The notes beneath the pieces are model-generated. The model searched no databases, was not told where the DNA came from, and saw only the letters and a program-made list of their open reading frames with translations. Below, in pieces: positions 50,732-60,444 of a stretch of DNA of 64,000 nt. The DNA is from Ctenosaura bakeri. Lineage: Eukaryota; Chordata; Lepidosauria; Squamata; Iguanidae. The stretch covers positions 248,001 to 312,000 of the forward strand of contig CAOLHI010001842.1 in the NCBI GenBank assembly GCA_948474755.1. Direction: 5' to 3'. The position numbers and the translations under genes are program-made. Position 1 is the first letter of the stretch; every line of letters begins with the position of its first letter.

Positions 50732-51389
50732 AATATGATCTCTAGGGCTTCTTCCTTTTCTGAATCGAACTAAAACATACGGCATTTCTCTATGCATGTC
50801 GTATTATTTTGAGCATCACGTGGCTTCCATAGAGATGAGTGCAATGATTAGATCATTACTGGAATCCTTGGTGTCTGCTTTCTTGGAAATTTGGAAGTAT
50901 TTTGAATGTTTCTAGTCTGTGGGGTTTTGTGTTTTCTGTTTTTGTTGGCAGCGTTTTGTTAAAGTTCTGATGGATTCTTTCTCTTTAACTTGAAACAGCT
51001 CTGCTCCCATTGATTTACTTTTTCCTGCTTTGAGAGAAGCTTCAACATAATTTTCTAAAATTGTAGGTTTTATTCAGAAGGTTTTAGTTTGAAGGAATCT
51101 GCCTTTCTTTCATCTCTTCTGTGTTGTCCTTCAGCATATCTAACTTTTTTTTTTAATCCTGATCTTATAATGCATTTTCCTGTTAAACATCCACCATCCC
51201 TACTCTTGGTTTGAATTGGTCTTTAATGTTTTGGATCTTGTGGAATAGGTCTCTTGTTCTTCCTTGGGTGGGTTTTTTTTTCTTTTCTCTGCACTGCTTC
51301 TTATAATAATTGTCTTTGTGCCAATGTATGGTAGGGACAAAGATAAACAGTTGCAACCAGTTTATGATGCTTTTTCTCCCATCTTTTTG
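50732..51389. other. Unassigned, T-rich sequence
   Basis: Probably the 3' continuation (minus strand) of the RTE/BovB fragment at 51390..51625, since T-runs and short minus-strand Lys-rich frames continue, but I cannot align it with confidence. Confidence 0.35.
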
Positions 51390-51625
51390 CTTTTACTTCT
51401 TGCATATCCTTGGAAGAATTTCACCAGTCATCCAATGAAGCTTTTCTTTTTTTCTGGCTACAGACACAGTCTTTTTTGCATCTTCCCCAAATGTCCTTGG
51501 CTCCCGTCCAGAGTCCTTCACATTTGTCGTCAGTTAGGTTTAGCAGTGCAAATCTGTTCTTTACATAGTCTTTAAATTCCTCAGGGATGTTCTTTAGCTT
51601 GCATTTTGGCAATCAGGTTGTTTAA
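51390..51625 (-). mobile_element. RTE/BovB-like LINE fragment
   Basis: The minus frame (51421..51612) reads Pro-Lys-Cys-Lys-Leu, then Phe-Lys-Asp-Tyr-Val-Lys-Asn-Arg-Phe-Ala-Leu-Leu-Asn-Leu, Leu-Trp-Thr-Gly-Ala-Lys-Asp, Lys-Lys-Arg-Lys-Ala-Ser-Leu-Asp-Asp-Trp. This matches the region between endonuclease and reverse transcriptase in RTE/BovB proteins (often annotated as craniofacial development protein 2-like). Stop directly after. Confidence 0.65.
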
Positions 51626-51759
51626 TGTTCTCCTTTAGCTTTCCCCTAAGCTGTGAGAGTACAGCCATCCATGTTCATGTTATAAAGCTACCCTGTATGA
51701 AACTTTCTCTGTATGTGCAACATTCTCTTATTTTTATCGTTGTTTTTTTAAATTGTTAG

Positions 51760-51850
51760 TGATGTATTTAAGTCTTTTGCTCCAAGTCTCAAGTCGAGTC
51801 TCAAGTCCTTGCAAGATGCTTTCAAGTCAAGTCTCAGGTCTGGGAGCCAA
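51760..51850. repeat. AAGTC-rich short tandem motif
   Basis: Repeated CAAGTC/GAGTC units (CCAAGTCTCAAGTCGAGTCTCAAGTCC). A similar patch lies at 54645..54735. They may be the outer parts of one old element that encloses everything between them; I could not show an inverted arrangement. Confidence 0.5.
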
Positions 51851-51949
51851 CTTTATACCCCAGCCTAATTCCAGAATTTCTTGCCAGAATCGAATAAAGT
51901 CAGTTTTAACAAGTTAAGCAGAGTCTGCCTGCTCTCCACATTTGCTATT

Positions 51950-52127
51950 TTGCCATCTGCAGCTTCTGAAGTTGGGAATAGGATCCTTCTTACTCCCCTT
52001 TCCTGAAGCTGGAGGCTTTTGTGTCAATGGCATAAAAGAGTCTGCAGTTTCAGAAGTGGGGAATAGGATCCCTCTTTCTTCCCATTTCCGAAGTGGATGC
52101 TTTTTCAGAAATGGGAACAGGCTCCTT
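51950..52127. repeat. Degenerate tandem repeat, about 60-bp unit
   Basis: Unit of the type GAAGTTGGGAATAGGATCC, TTCTTACTCCCCTTTCC, GAAGCTGGAGGCTTTT, repeated about three times and continued at 54205..54330 beyond the L1 and SPIN insertions. Confidence 0.65.
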
Positions 52128-52949
52128 TTTTTTTTTTTTTTAATAATTTTATTAAGTTTCACAAATAAAAAAAACATCATCTCAAATTGTACTTTTACAT
52201 GTAATGTTTTTGTTCTTCCACTCTGATCTAGTTTTTATTTTCTGGATATCTACTCACATATAAAACATTATGCCTCACAATTCTATGTTCATCTTAACAT
52301 GCTTGATCTTGCATTTCTCTCATCAACTTTATGTTACGGTTATTCCTCTTTAATTTCAACCATAATTCAGACATTTTCACTTGGCAGTTCCCAGCAATTA
52401 CCCATTACAATTTGCCATTTTGCTTTTATCTGATCATCTTTAATCTTTGTGAAACAATATCCACATTTCTATTCTCAATAAATGTCCCCCACCATTGTTC
52501 AATTGTGGGTATTTGCTGAGACTTCCACAATTTGGCCTATTCAGTTCGAGCTGTTGTTATCATGTACAATATTAATCTCCAATGCCTCTTCATGTTAGTA
52601 TTCTCAAGAACATTTGTCATGTTTAACAAATAAAATTCAGGTTTTTTTGCCAATTGAACCCTTTTCAGTATTTCACACATCTTTTTATGCATTTCACTCC
52701 AATATTTCTTTGCCTTGGGACATGACCACCACATATGAAATACTGTACCCACCTCTTTCTGACATTTCCAACACATTCCCGTGCCTGTGTTGTAAATGTT
52801 TTTTAACTTGTCTGGTGTCATGTGCCATCTATGAAACATTTTAAAATAGTTCTCTTTGAGATTCTGAGCCATTGTACATTTTTGTGTCCTTTTCCAGTTC
52901 TGTTCCCATTCATCTAATTGAATTGAATGCCCAATATTCTGTGCCCACA
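52128..52949 (-). mobile_element. L1 LINE 3' end with 14-bp target duplication
   Basis: Target copies GGAACAGGCTCCTT at 52114..52127 and 52950..52963. T-run at the left is the tail; the minus strand encodes Trp-Ala-Gln-Asn-Ile-Gly-His, Ala-Gln-Asn-Leu-Lys-Glu-Asn-Tyr-Phe-Lys-Met-Phe-His-Arg-Trp, the Cys-Trp-Lys-Cys ... His-Met-Trp-Trp-Ser-Cys cluster and Asn-Met-Thr-Asn-Val-Leu. Same family as 49740 but a different lineage. Confidence 0.92.
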
Positions 52950-53146
52950 GGAACAGGCTCCTTCTTACTTCCCTTTTCCCCCGCCAAATATTTTTATTAG
53001 TTGTACAAATATTTCCATTTTGGTACGACAACTTATATACATGTATGTTTTGGAATAATAAAAAAGCACCAGCAAAAATATCTAAGATTTATAAAAACTC
53101 TAGGAAAATTTGCTGGAAATGTGGAGAACAAATAGATACTCTATAG
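52913..53146. repeat. 230-bp direct duplication, left copy
   Basis: Runs from the L1 5' end (CTAATTGAATTGAATGCCC) across its target copy and an older plus-strand L1 fragment (Lys-Ile-Cys-Trp-Lys-Cys-Gly-Glu-Gln, near 53105) to ACTCTATAG, where the SPIN begins. Repeated at 53935..54168. Confidence 0.9.
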
Positions 53147-53932
53147 CAGTGGTTCTCAACCTGGGGTCAGGACCCCTTTGGGGGTCGAACGACCATTTCA
53201 CAGGGGTCGCCGCTCCTCAATCCTGCCCCCCTTTTAAAAGAAGGTGGCCTCACAGCCAATGGGAGCAGTGCTTCCGAGGCCCCTGCGCTGGGGTTCAAAC
53301 TGCAAACCCCAGGATTCCATAGGATGGTGAAAGTGGAATCATAGCGCTTTAACAGTCTAGTGCAGAAATAGCCAGGATGACCTTCTCCCCTCGCTTTTGT
53401 TGTGCGTGGACCCTTGGCGCTTGCCACACGCACGTGTTGTGTTCTTCGCCCTGACTGTCTTGCATTCCTCGCTTTTTGTATGTTCAGCGTCCGCACTCCC
53501 TTTAAGGGAGGGAGGGAGGGAAACAAAACGCGTCTGCTTCTGCCGCCGCCATCTTTCCTCTCTCCCTGTCCTTTCCTCCCTGCGCCTCGCGTAAAATGTG
53601 GGCTGTTTTGGCGTTGCCTTTGGGAGTGACTGGCTTTTTGAACTGTGGAAACCCAACATTCAGAACTAGAACTACTGCCTTAATTCTGGCATTGATGGAC
53701 GCCTTCTGTGCTTTAAAAAAGCAGGGAGGGTTACCAGTTTTTAGGCATTAGAAGTCTATCCAGAGCAGTGATTTAGGGCAGTGTTTCCAATCTGTTTGAT
53801 GTTGGAAATAACTAAATAAATAACTAAATAATAAATAAATAACTAAATAAATAAATAATTTTATGGTTGGGGGTCACCACAACATGAGGAACTGTATTAA
53901 GGGGTGCGCATTAGGAAGGTTGAGAACCACTG
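53147..53932 (+). mobile_element. SPIN-type hAT transposon without target duplication
   Basis: Ends CAGTGGTTCTCAACCTGGGG and GGTTGAGAACCACTG with SPIN subterminal GGGGTCGAACGACC and AATTTTATGGTTGGGGG. Left 8 bases CTCTATAG, right 8 bases ATCTAATT: no match. The interior differs from the other two copies: it holds one arm of a palindromic element (53290..53374), a CpG-rich 53375..53640, and an AAATAAATAACT microsatellite (53812..53858). Confidence 0.9.
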
Positions 53933-53934
53933 AT

Positions 53935-54168
53935 CTAATTGAATTGAATGCCCAATATTCTGTGCCCACAGGAACAGGCTCCTTCTTACTTCCCTTTTTT
54001 TCCCCCCAAATATTTTTATTAGTTGTACAAATATTTCCATTTTGGTACGAGAATTTATATACATGTATGTTTTGAATAATAAAAAAACTAACACCAGCAA
54101 AAATAGTTTTATAAAAACTCTAGGAAAATTTGCTGGAAATGTGGAGAACAAATAGATACTCTATAGCA
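53935..54168. repeat. 230-bp direct duplication, right copy
   Basis: Repeats 52913..53146 with few differences (an extra T/C run and a small deletion near 54105) and then continues into CATATGTAGTGGACATGCTCTCG, the true continuation of the older L1 fragment, which the left copy lacks. Confidence 0.9.
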
Positions 54169-54204
54169 TATGTAGTGGACATGCTCTCGTGCTAAACTTT
54201 TTCA

Positions 54205-54731
54205 GAAGGAGTTTCAAAATGCTTCCTTCCCATTTCTGAAGCTGGAGGCTTTTTTGAAAGTGAGGAATAGGGACCTGCTTACTTCTCATAACTGAAGCTT
54301 CAGAAGCTTTAGAAGGAAGGATCCTTCCTCCTCAAGCCCGTTGCCGAACATATTGGCTGTTCCCCTCCAAGAAACACATCTTGTTCTTTAGGAGCGAGTC
54401 TTACCTTTTGCTCTTAAGAAAAGTTTTAGACGGCTCCTCCAATATACAGCAGGGACAGGCTGCTGAGCAGACCTCAAGCCTACTGCTGTTCCCCTCCGAG
54501 AAATGCACCCACGCTTTGGGCTTTAAGACAGATCATCGCATGACCAGCCGGCGAACAGAGACGGAAGCGCTGTTCAGAGTCGAAAGGTTTCTGGATGCAT
54601 GTGTTGTGTTACTGAACAGAGGGCAGCAAGTCAGTCACTAAAAATATACAAATCCCGAGTCAAGTCTGTGAATCATTTATTGCTGAGTCAAGTCCAAGTT
54701 GAGTCATTGAAGCAAATTAAGTCTGACTTGA
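54205..54731. other. Continuation of the tandem repeat and unassigned sequence
   Basis: 54205..54330 continues the 60-bp unit of 51950..52127. 54331..54640 has no recognised feature. 54645..54731 is AAGTC-rich. Confidence 0.45.
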
Positions 54732-54911
54732 GGCCATTTCTGCACGACACTCTTATAGCGCGATGATTCCACTTTCAACCTCCTATGGAATCCTGGGGTT
54801 TGCAGTTCCGGGAGGGGCCGGCCGGCCCCTCCCGGAACTGCAAACCCCAGGATTCCATAGGAGGTTGAAAGTGGAATCATCGCGCTATAAGAGTGCCATG
54901 TGGAAATGTTC
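54732..54911. mobile_element. Palindromic DNA element, near-perfect
   Basis: Arms exact mirrors over most of their length around GGGGCCGGCCGGCCCC; TGA at 54729..54731 and 54912..54914. The outer arms (CTGCACGACACTCTTATAGC) differ from the main group. Confidence 0.93.
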
Positions 54912-55565
54912 TGAGTCAGTCAATTTGAGTCTACATCTCTGATTACTATATATTCTTTTGTTATCTTAAATCATACTTATAAGCATAAATCCTTCTGTTC
55001 TCTTATTTCTTTTAATAAATGCTATTTTTGAAAAAATAATGAGTGGAATTCTGTTAGGAACACATATATGAGCAAGTCATGCTATGCGAACAAGGTCAAA
55101 AAGTCACCATGGGGCAACAGAGGTATTCTGCTGATAGCGATGGAAATGGAATTGCAAAAACACGACATTCATCCGTGCCTTGTTTTTGAAAGTTGTGTTT
55201 TATGTGCTATTATTATGCATCCCATACATCACATTGTGGTTGTCCATACCATACTTTGCATTGCGGTTGGACCTTGTGAATTGTGGTTATACATCCTGTG
55301 CTTTGCACTACAGTTACACCTAGTGCATTGTGCATCCTATACTTTGCAGTGTGTTTTTGCATTGTGGATTGCACAATGCTACCCTGTCATGGGCATGTGT
55401 TGCTTAGTGTTGGTATTCCACTTGGAGGCTGCACCACTTGCATAGCACTTGCATAGTTTGTGGGTGGATATTTATGCTATATTGAAGGGATGTTAGATTG
55501 CAGCCAGTGCATGTATGCCTGCATAGCTTGGGATTATTTGTTATTAAAATATATATCACATTTTT
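54912..55565. other. Unassigned sequence with a degenerate minisatellite
   Basis: 55205..55385 contains about five degenerate copies of a unit like CATCCCATACTTTGCATTGTGG. The rest is unassigned; it may be one element together with 55985..56235. Confidence 0.5.
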
Positions 55566-55569
55566 CTAT

Positions 55570-55955
55570 CATAGAGTCGTAGAGTTGAAAGAGACCCCAG
55601 GGGCCATCCAGTCCAACCCCCTTCTGCCATGCAGTAATATACCATCAGATGGCCATCCAGCCTCCTTCAAAACCTCCAAAAAAAGGAGATTCCACCACAC
55701 TCCCAAGCAGCAGCGTGTTGCAGTGTCAAACTGCTCTTACCACCAGGAAGTTCTTGCTAATGTTTAGATGAAATCTCTTTTTCTGAAGTTTCCATTGCTC
55801 CACGTCCTAGCCTTTGGAGCAGCAGAAAACAGGCTCGCTCCATCCTCCCTTGTGGCATCCCTTAAAATATTTAAATAAGGCTATCATGTTGCCCCTTAAC
55901 CTCTTCTCCAGGCTAAACATCCCCAGCTGTCTAAGCTGCTCCTCATATGGAACAT
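55570..55955 (-). mobile_element. CR1 LINE 3' end, older copy
   Basis: ATCATAGAGTCGTAGAGTTG, CAGTCCAACCCCCTTCTGCC, antisense C-terminus with several small deletions, 5' end at GCTGCTCCTCATATGG. Confidence 0.85.
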
Positions 55956-55984
55956 CATTTTATTCTCATGGACTTATGCCATCG

Positions 55985-56240
55985 TTATACAACATGGCCT
56001 ACTTTGTGAATAGCAACATTGCACAACCAAAAATGCTGTCTGATTTCAAGCACATCTTGGTTGCACATCCATGCACAACTGTGTGCAGTCATGTGTAGTG
56101 CAACAGATGTAGCTCTCTGCTTTCACAACCTTGAACTGAATGCGAGGTGTTGCATGTGGGGGAAAAAAGTGTCCTATCATTTCCAGAGGGGAACTTAAGC
56201 ACATGGAGAACACTAACAAGATTCTGTCCAAAAAATCTTG
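55985..56240. repeat. Dispersed repeat, related to 16504..16810
   Basis: ATGTGCA/TGCACAT-rich, then GTGTCCTATCATTTCCAGAGG and CACATGGAGAACACTAACAAG, resembling the earlier copy. Type unknown. Confidence 0.5.
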
Positions 56241-56809
56241 TAGCACCTTGAAGACAAAGATCTAAATTTAATTGCTAGTCTCAACTATAGTAGACCACAG
56301 AATCCAGATTCCTGACCCGTAAGTCTCTTCTTATGTAAATCCCATTACGTAAGCTTTCATGGATTGGAGTCCATTAGTTGCCCAAAGCATTTCTTCCACG
56401 GGCCGGTATGTATGGGTGCAGAGAGATGGCGGAGGGGATGTTGGCCGTGTGATCAGAAGGAAACAACATGTACTGGAAGAAAAATTCAGGCACTGAAAAT
56501 TACATAAAAGCTTAAAATAAGTACCGCACGCCCTGGGGAGGTTCACTTTCTGTTTTTCTCAGACCTCATCCACCCTCTCCACCTGGCTTTTAGTGGTTAC
56601 ATCCTGCTGTTTTGTTCACTGCTTTTATAACATTACGGTGTTGTTAACTTTTCAGTTTTGCTGTTTGTCAGGCTTTCTGTCTCACAAGGCTTCTAGGGGC
56701 TTCTTTCTCAAAGAGAGATGGGGTACGTTCCTGAATCCCAAGTCAGGTCTGGTTGCATAGAGCCAACCCATACAGTGGTAAAGGTCTAATACTTTTTGGG
56801 AAATTCTAT
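56241..56809. other. Unassigned sequence
   Basis: No gene or named repeat recognised. Confidence 0.3.
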
Positions 56810-56932
56810 GGCTGTCTCCACACTAGATTATTATAGTGCTATTATACCACTTTCAACATCCAATGGAATCCTGGGATTTGCAGTTTATGGAGTAGAATAG
56901 TAGCACTATAACAGTCTAATGTAGAAATGGCC
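56810..56932. mobile_element. Palindromic DNA element, most of right arm deleted
   Basis: Left arm GGCTGTCTCCACACTAGATTATTATAGTGC to TGCAGTTTATGGAG, then only AATAGTAGCACTATAACAGTC ... GAAATGGCC. Confidence 0.82.
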
Positions 56933-56992
56933 GTAGATATTGAAGAAATAGAAATATTGAAGAAATAGATATTGAAGAAAACTCAAGGGGAA

Positions 56993-57535
56993 TCATAGAA
57001 TCATAGAAATCTAGAGTTGGAAGAGACCCCAGGGGCCATCCAGTCCCACCCCCTGCCATGCAGGAACACCCTCAAAGCACTCCCGACAGATGGCCATCCA
57101 GCCTCTGCTTAAAAACCTCCAAGGAGACTCCACCACACTCCATGGAGGCAGCAGGTTCCACTGCTGGACAGTTCTGACTGTCAGGAAGTTCTTCCTGAGG
57201 TTCAGGTGGAATCTCTTCTCCTGCAGCTTGAATCCATTGCTCCTTGTCCTGGTCTCTGGAGCAGCAGAAAACAAACCCTCTCCCTCCTCTACATGGCATC
57301 CCTTCAAATATTTAAACATGGCTATCATGTCCCATCTTAACCTTCTCTTCTGGAGACTAAACATCCTCAGCTCTCTAAGTCTATCCTCATAGGGCTTCAT
57401 GGCTTCCAGGCCCCTCACCATTTTGGTCGCCCTCCTCTGGACTTGCTCCAGCTTGACCATGTCCTTCTTGAACTGGGGTGCCCAGAACTGGACACAGTAT
57501 TCAAGATGGGGTCTAACCAAAGCAGAGTCTGAATC
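56993..57535 (-). mobile_element. CR1 LINE 3' end, young copy
   Basis: Tail GAATCATAGAATCATAG, terminal block, antisense frame open for 169 codons (57011..57520) from [19 protein letters not shown] to the region before the terminus. One of the best-preserved 3' ends here. Confidence 0.93.
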
Positions 57536-57539
57536 TGAA

Positions 57540-57920
57540 TCTGATTCAGCCTCCTATCAGTGGAGGAATCCACTGCTAAAGCAACCCTGAAATGTACCCC
57601 TCTGTGAAAACATCCAACGAAGGAGAATCCAAACCTACTGAGTTCTTCCTAACGTTTAGGTGGAATGGCTCTAGTCTCTGGAGTGGCAAAAAAGACAAGC
57701 TTTCTCCTTCTTCTCCATGACAGCAATTTGGATATTTGGATATTTAAAGATAATAAGTTTGGTACCGTGGTCATAGTGGAATACTATGCTGCATGGGAGT
57801 GTGGTGGAGTCTCCTTCTTTGGATGTCCGTCTGGCAGGAGTGCTTGGATTGCGTGTTCCTGCATTGCAGAATGAGGTTGGAATGGATGGGACCTCTTCCG
57901 TTTCTATGATTCTGTGAGTG
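57540..57920. mobile_element. Fragments of older CR1 in both orientations
   Basis: 57600..57740 is antisense CR1 (GAGTTCTTCCTAACGTTTAGG, TCTCTGGAGTGGCAAAAAAG); 57795..57920 is sense CR1 (GGGAGTGTGGTGGAGTCTCC to TTTCTATGATTCTGTGA). Both are decayed. Confidence 0.75.
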
Positions 57921-58034
57921 TTGAGCAAGGACACCAGGGTTCAAATCCCCACCGAGTCATAAAAACTCACTGGATGGCCTTGGGCAAGTCACATACTCCC
58001 AGCCTTAGAGGAAGGCCATGGCAAACCTCTTTTG
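57921..58034 (+). mobile_element. CORE-type SINE, partial
   Basis: GTTGAGCAAGGACACCAGGG, TCAAATCCCCACCGAG, ACTCACTGGATGGCCTTGGGCAAGTCAC, AGAGGAAGGCCATGGCAAACC. Tail missing. Confidence 0.8.
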
Positions 58035-58905
58035 AATACCATATTTGTTACCCTGTCTGTTGGGGGTCCCGGGAGGGGCACCCAGATTTGCCAAATAAAA
58101 CACAACTTGGGAGAATTCAGCTGGAGCACTTTCTTAGCTGGCGAGAGGCAGGGTAACTTTGCGAGGATCTTTAAACCCAATGTATACGGCTTCAGGTCAG
58201 AGAGCAAGCAAACAAGTTTTAAAATAATAAAAATAACAACTTTATTGAACATAAACAGTGAATAAGCAATACACACACAAGCAGGACGGGATGGATGTTC
58301 ATGGTGAACCGAAGAAGTCCCAAAAATGGGGACCTTTTACAGGGTGGATTGTGCCTATCGGCTATGGCTAGCCAAGTGAGAACAATAAGGATTTTGGCGC
58401 TAGACGAAGGATTTGGAATGGTCAAATTTAACATGATGGGATTTGCTTTTGTTGCCAATGACATGGTCGGTACTCGATGGCGCATCATAAAGGAATGGCT
58501 AGGCTGAGAGCCGCGCCGCTGTTGTGGAGTTTGCACATGGAAGTTCCCTGAAGCTACGTGTGAGGCTTGGGTGCTGGCTTGAATGGGGTTTGGAATGTAA
58601 GAGCTATTAACAACCACAGCCAGTACGTGCTTGTTTGGAGAACCTCGCAAACACGGGGAGCGGGGTGGCTGAGAGGGGTCTAGCAAAGGCTGAATTAAAT
58701 GATATCAAAATGGTATCTGGGGTCCTCACCCAGTATGCCATTAGCTGGAGTAACATATTTGCCGGTGTATACAGATGCACCCCATTTGCACACTGGCAAA
58801 TACTATTTACTGGCATATAAGACACACCGGTGGATAAGAAACACCCCATTTTCATACAGTATTTTTTTGGGGGGGAAGTAAGTCTTATGCCAGCAAATAC
58901 AGTAC
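58035..58905. mobile_element. Small TIR element interrupted by an LTR
   Basis: The left piece AATACCATATT (58036..58045) joins TTGCCGGTGTATACAG (58760 on) once the LTR is removed; the right end CTTATGCCAGCAAATACAGTAC (about 58884..58905) is its mirror (GTATTTGCTGGCATAAG). Internal GGCATATAAGACACACC. Resembles a known class of vertebrate DNA elements with TATTTGCCGGCGTATAAGAC ends. Non-coding. Confidence 0.6.
58046..58755 (-). mobile_element. Solo LTR with 4-bp target duplication
   Basis: Plus-strand ends TGTTACCCTG and GGAGTAACA, target TATT at 58042..58045 and 58756..58759. On the minus strand an AATAAA signal lies at about 58241, with about 190 bp of downstream (R/U5-like) sequence ending CAGGGTAACA. 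710 bp. Related to 8166 in the terminal third. No internal region, so probably an LTR-LTR recombination product. Confidence 0.75.
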
Positions 58906-59454
58906 ATCTTGGAAGCCAACATGGTGCAGGGCAGTGGTTCTTCAACCAGGGTCCACAGACCACTGGGGGCTATGGTGTCCTCACAGGACATCCATAAAGC
59001 TCGAAATGCTGCCCCGCCTGTTTCCTCCCCATCTGACGGGAACCAAGACAAAATTGGCAGGCGAGCGGGCTGGCTGAGCCTGTGTGTTGCAGTTCAAGCC
59101 ACTCCGGCCATAAATTGGTGGGAAGAAGCAGAAAAAAAGTCTCCCCTCCCCTCCAACACCTCAGAGGGAAGTCTGCATTTCCTTATTTCTCCCTTCTCTC
59201 CCAATGTGAAGACCCTTGATGAGCAATTTTAACCAAATATTTGATGCACTTTAGGGTTTTAAATCTTGAGTTAAGTCTTGGAAGCCTGCAGCAACAAAAG
59301 ATATTTTTGAACAGGGTTGCCGGTAAAGAAAATGTTTAATAACAACAGCAACATATTTTTATTACTTACCTGCCTCTCCCCAAGGCTCAAGGTGGGGTGT
59401 AACATAAACTAAAACACAATTAAAAACACATTGTAAATTAAAATATGCTAAACT
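58906..59454. other. Unassigned sequence, possible hAT end
   Basis: GGGCAGTGGTTCTTCAACCAGGGTCC followed by ACAGACCACTGGGGG at 58928..58969 resembles a hAT terminus; no second end identified. The rest is unassigned. Confidence 0.35.
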
Positions 59455-59455
59455 G

Positions 59456-59785
59456 ATGTAGAGGTTTGAGTGTTGGACTAGAATACTGGGAGTTGTTCAT
59501 GTGTGCCTTCAAGTTGTTTCCAACTTACAACAACCCTAAGGCAAACCTTATCACAGGGTTTTCTTAGCAAGATTTTTTCGGAGAGGTTGCCTTTGCTTTC
59601 CTCTGAGGCTGAGAGAGTGTGATTTGTCCAAGGCCTCCCGATGGGGGGGTTTAAATTGCTGCTCAGTACTGGGTGACCTTGGGCAAGTCAGTCTCAGGGG
59701 ATGACAATGCTAAACCCCCTCTGAAGACATCTTGCCAAGAAAAAAGCAGGATAGGGTCTCCATAAATCAGAATTCGTATGAAAGC
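59456..59785. mobile_element. Two CORE-type SINEs, one inserted in the other
   Basis: Plus copy: head TAGAGGTTTGAGTGTTGGACTAG (59459..59485) and its continuation TACTGGGTGACCTTGGGCAAG ... CTTGCCAAGAAAAAAGC, ATAAATCAGAATTCG (59668..59780). Between them a minus copy (59491..59660: GTTCATGTGTGCCTTCAAGTTG to GAGAGAGTGTGATTTGTCC). Confidence 0.8.
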
Positions 59786-59895
59786 ATGAAGGAACAAAAA
59801 CAAAAACAGTGTGTATTTTGGTTACTTTATTTGCATTCATAATATTGCTGCGTGTTGTCCCACTCTTATCTGATTGTTGCCCCCTTCTTCTGCAG

Positions 59896-60106
59896 GGAGG
59901 TGATCCAAATAGACCAGTTCCTGAAGGAGACGGCCGCCCGCGAAGCCAACGCCAAAGTGCGCCTTCAGCAGTTCATCGAGGAACTCCTGGACCGAGCCGA
60001 CCGAGCAGAGAAGCAGCTCCAGATCATCAGCAGCAGTTGCGGAACGACACCCAACTGCAGCCTGGGCCGATGCAGCGTGCCCGGCTCCAAGAACACCGGC
60101 AGACCG
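59896..60106 (+). CDS. FBXO41: FBXO41, second coding exon (coiled coil)
   Basis: Begins with the last base of the Gln246 codon and encodes 70 further residues, Glu-Val-Ile-Gln-Ile-Asp-Gln-Phe-Leu-Lys-Glu-Thr-Ala-Ala onward. The mammalian protein has the same stretch with conservative changes (Ser-Ala-Lys-Leu for Asn-Ala-Lys-Val and similar). Residues 247..289 continue the coiled coil of the previous exon (Leu-Gln-Gln-Phe-Ile-Glu-Glu-Leu-Leu-Asp-Arg-Ala-Asp-Arg-Ala-Glu-Lys-Gln-Leu-Gln); 290..316 are a Ser/Gly-rich linker (Ser-Ser-Ser-Cys-Gly-Thr-Thr-Pro). Acceptor: pyrimidine tract then TGCAG (ends 59895). Donor: CCG|GTACCT at 60107, phase 0. GC-rich compared with the flanking intron. The F-box lies further right, outside the window. 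Confidence 0.95.
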
Positions 60107-60444
60107 GTACCTGATGATGCCATTCTCCTAACTGACTGGTTTTGAGAAGGGGAATGGTGGGCCTAACTGGTGAGATGAGGCCGGTGGCCCGGGCATGGAG
60201 GGGATGGGAGTCACGCAACTTCTGGATGTTGTTGGGTTGCAACTTCCAGCAACCTTGGAGTCTGACTAGCATCCTGTTCAAGAGCTACGATAGTCCCCAA
60301 GTTACACTATCATAATCCACTTGTGTTATGATTGCAGGGGTTGGAATTATTTACTGGCTGTGCAATGACCAGAATCCCCCTGCAAAGCCAGCTTTGAAAT
60401 GATGCATCTCCCCAACGTAGCCGTGTCCTCGTGTTGTTAAGTGC

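Larger units (their letters stand above)
19245..59895 (+). other. FBXO41: FBXO41 intron, about 40.65 kb, transposon-filled
   Basis: Bounded by GTGAGT (19245) and a pyrimidine-rich CCCCCTTCTTCTGCAG acceptor (ends 59895). The mammalian protein reads Gln-Gln-Glu-Val across this join without extra residues, so no coding exon is expected inside. The intron holds most of the mobile elements listed here, in both orientations. Confidence 0.85.

Noticed and set aside
19245..59895. Additional FBXO41 coding exons within the large intron
   Set aside because: The protein reads continuously across the two exons found (Lys-Gln-Gln-Glu-Val), and no other conserved non-repeat frame with good splice sites was seen.
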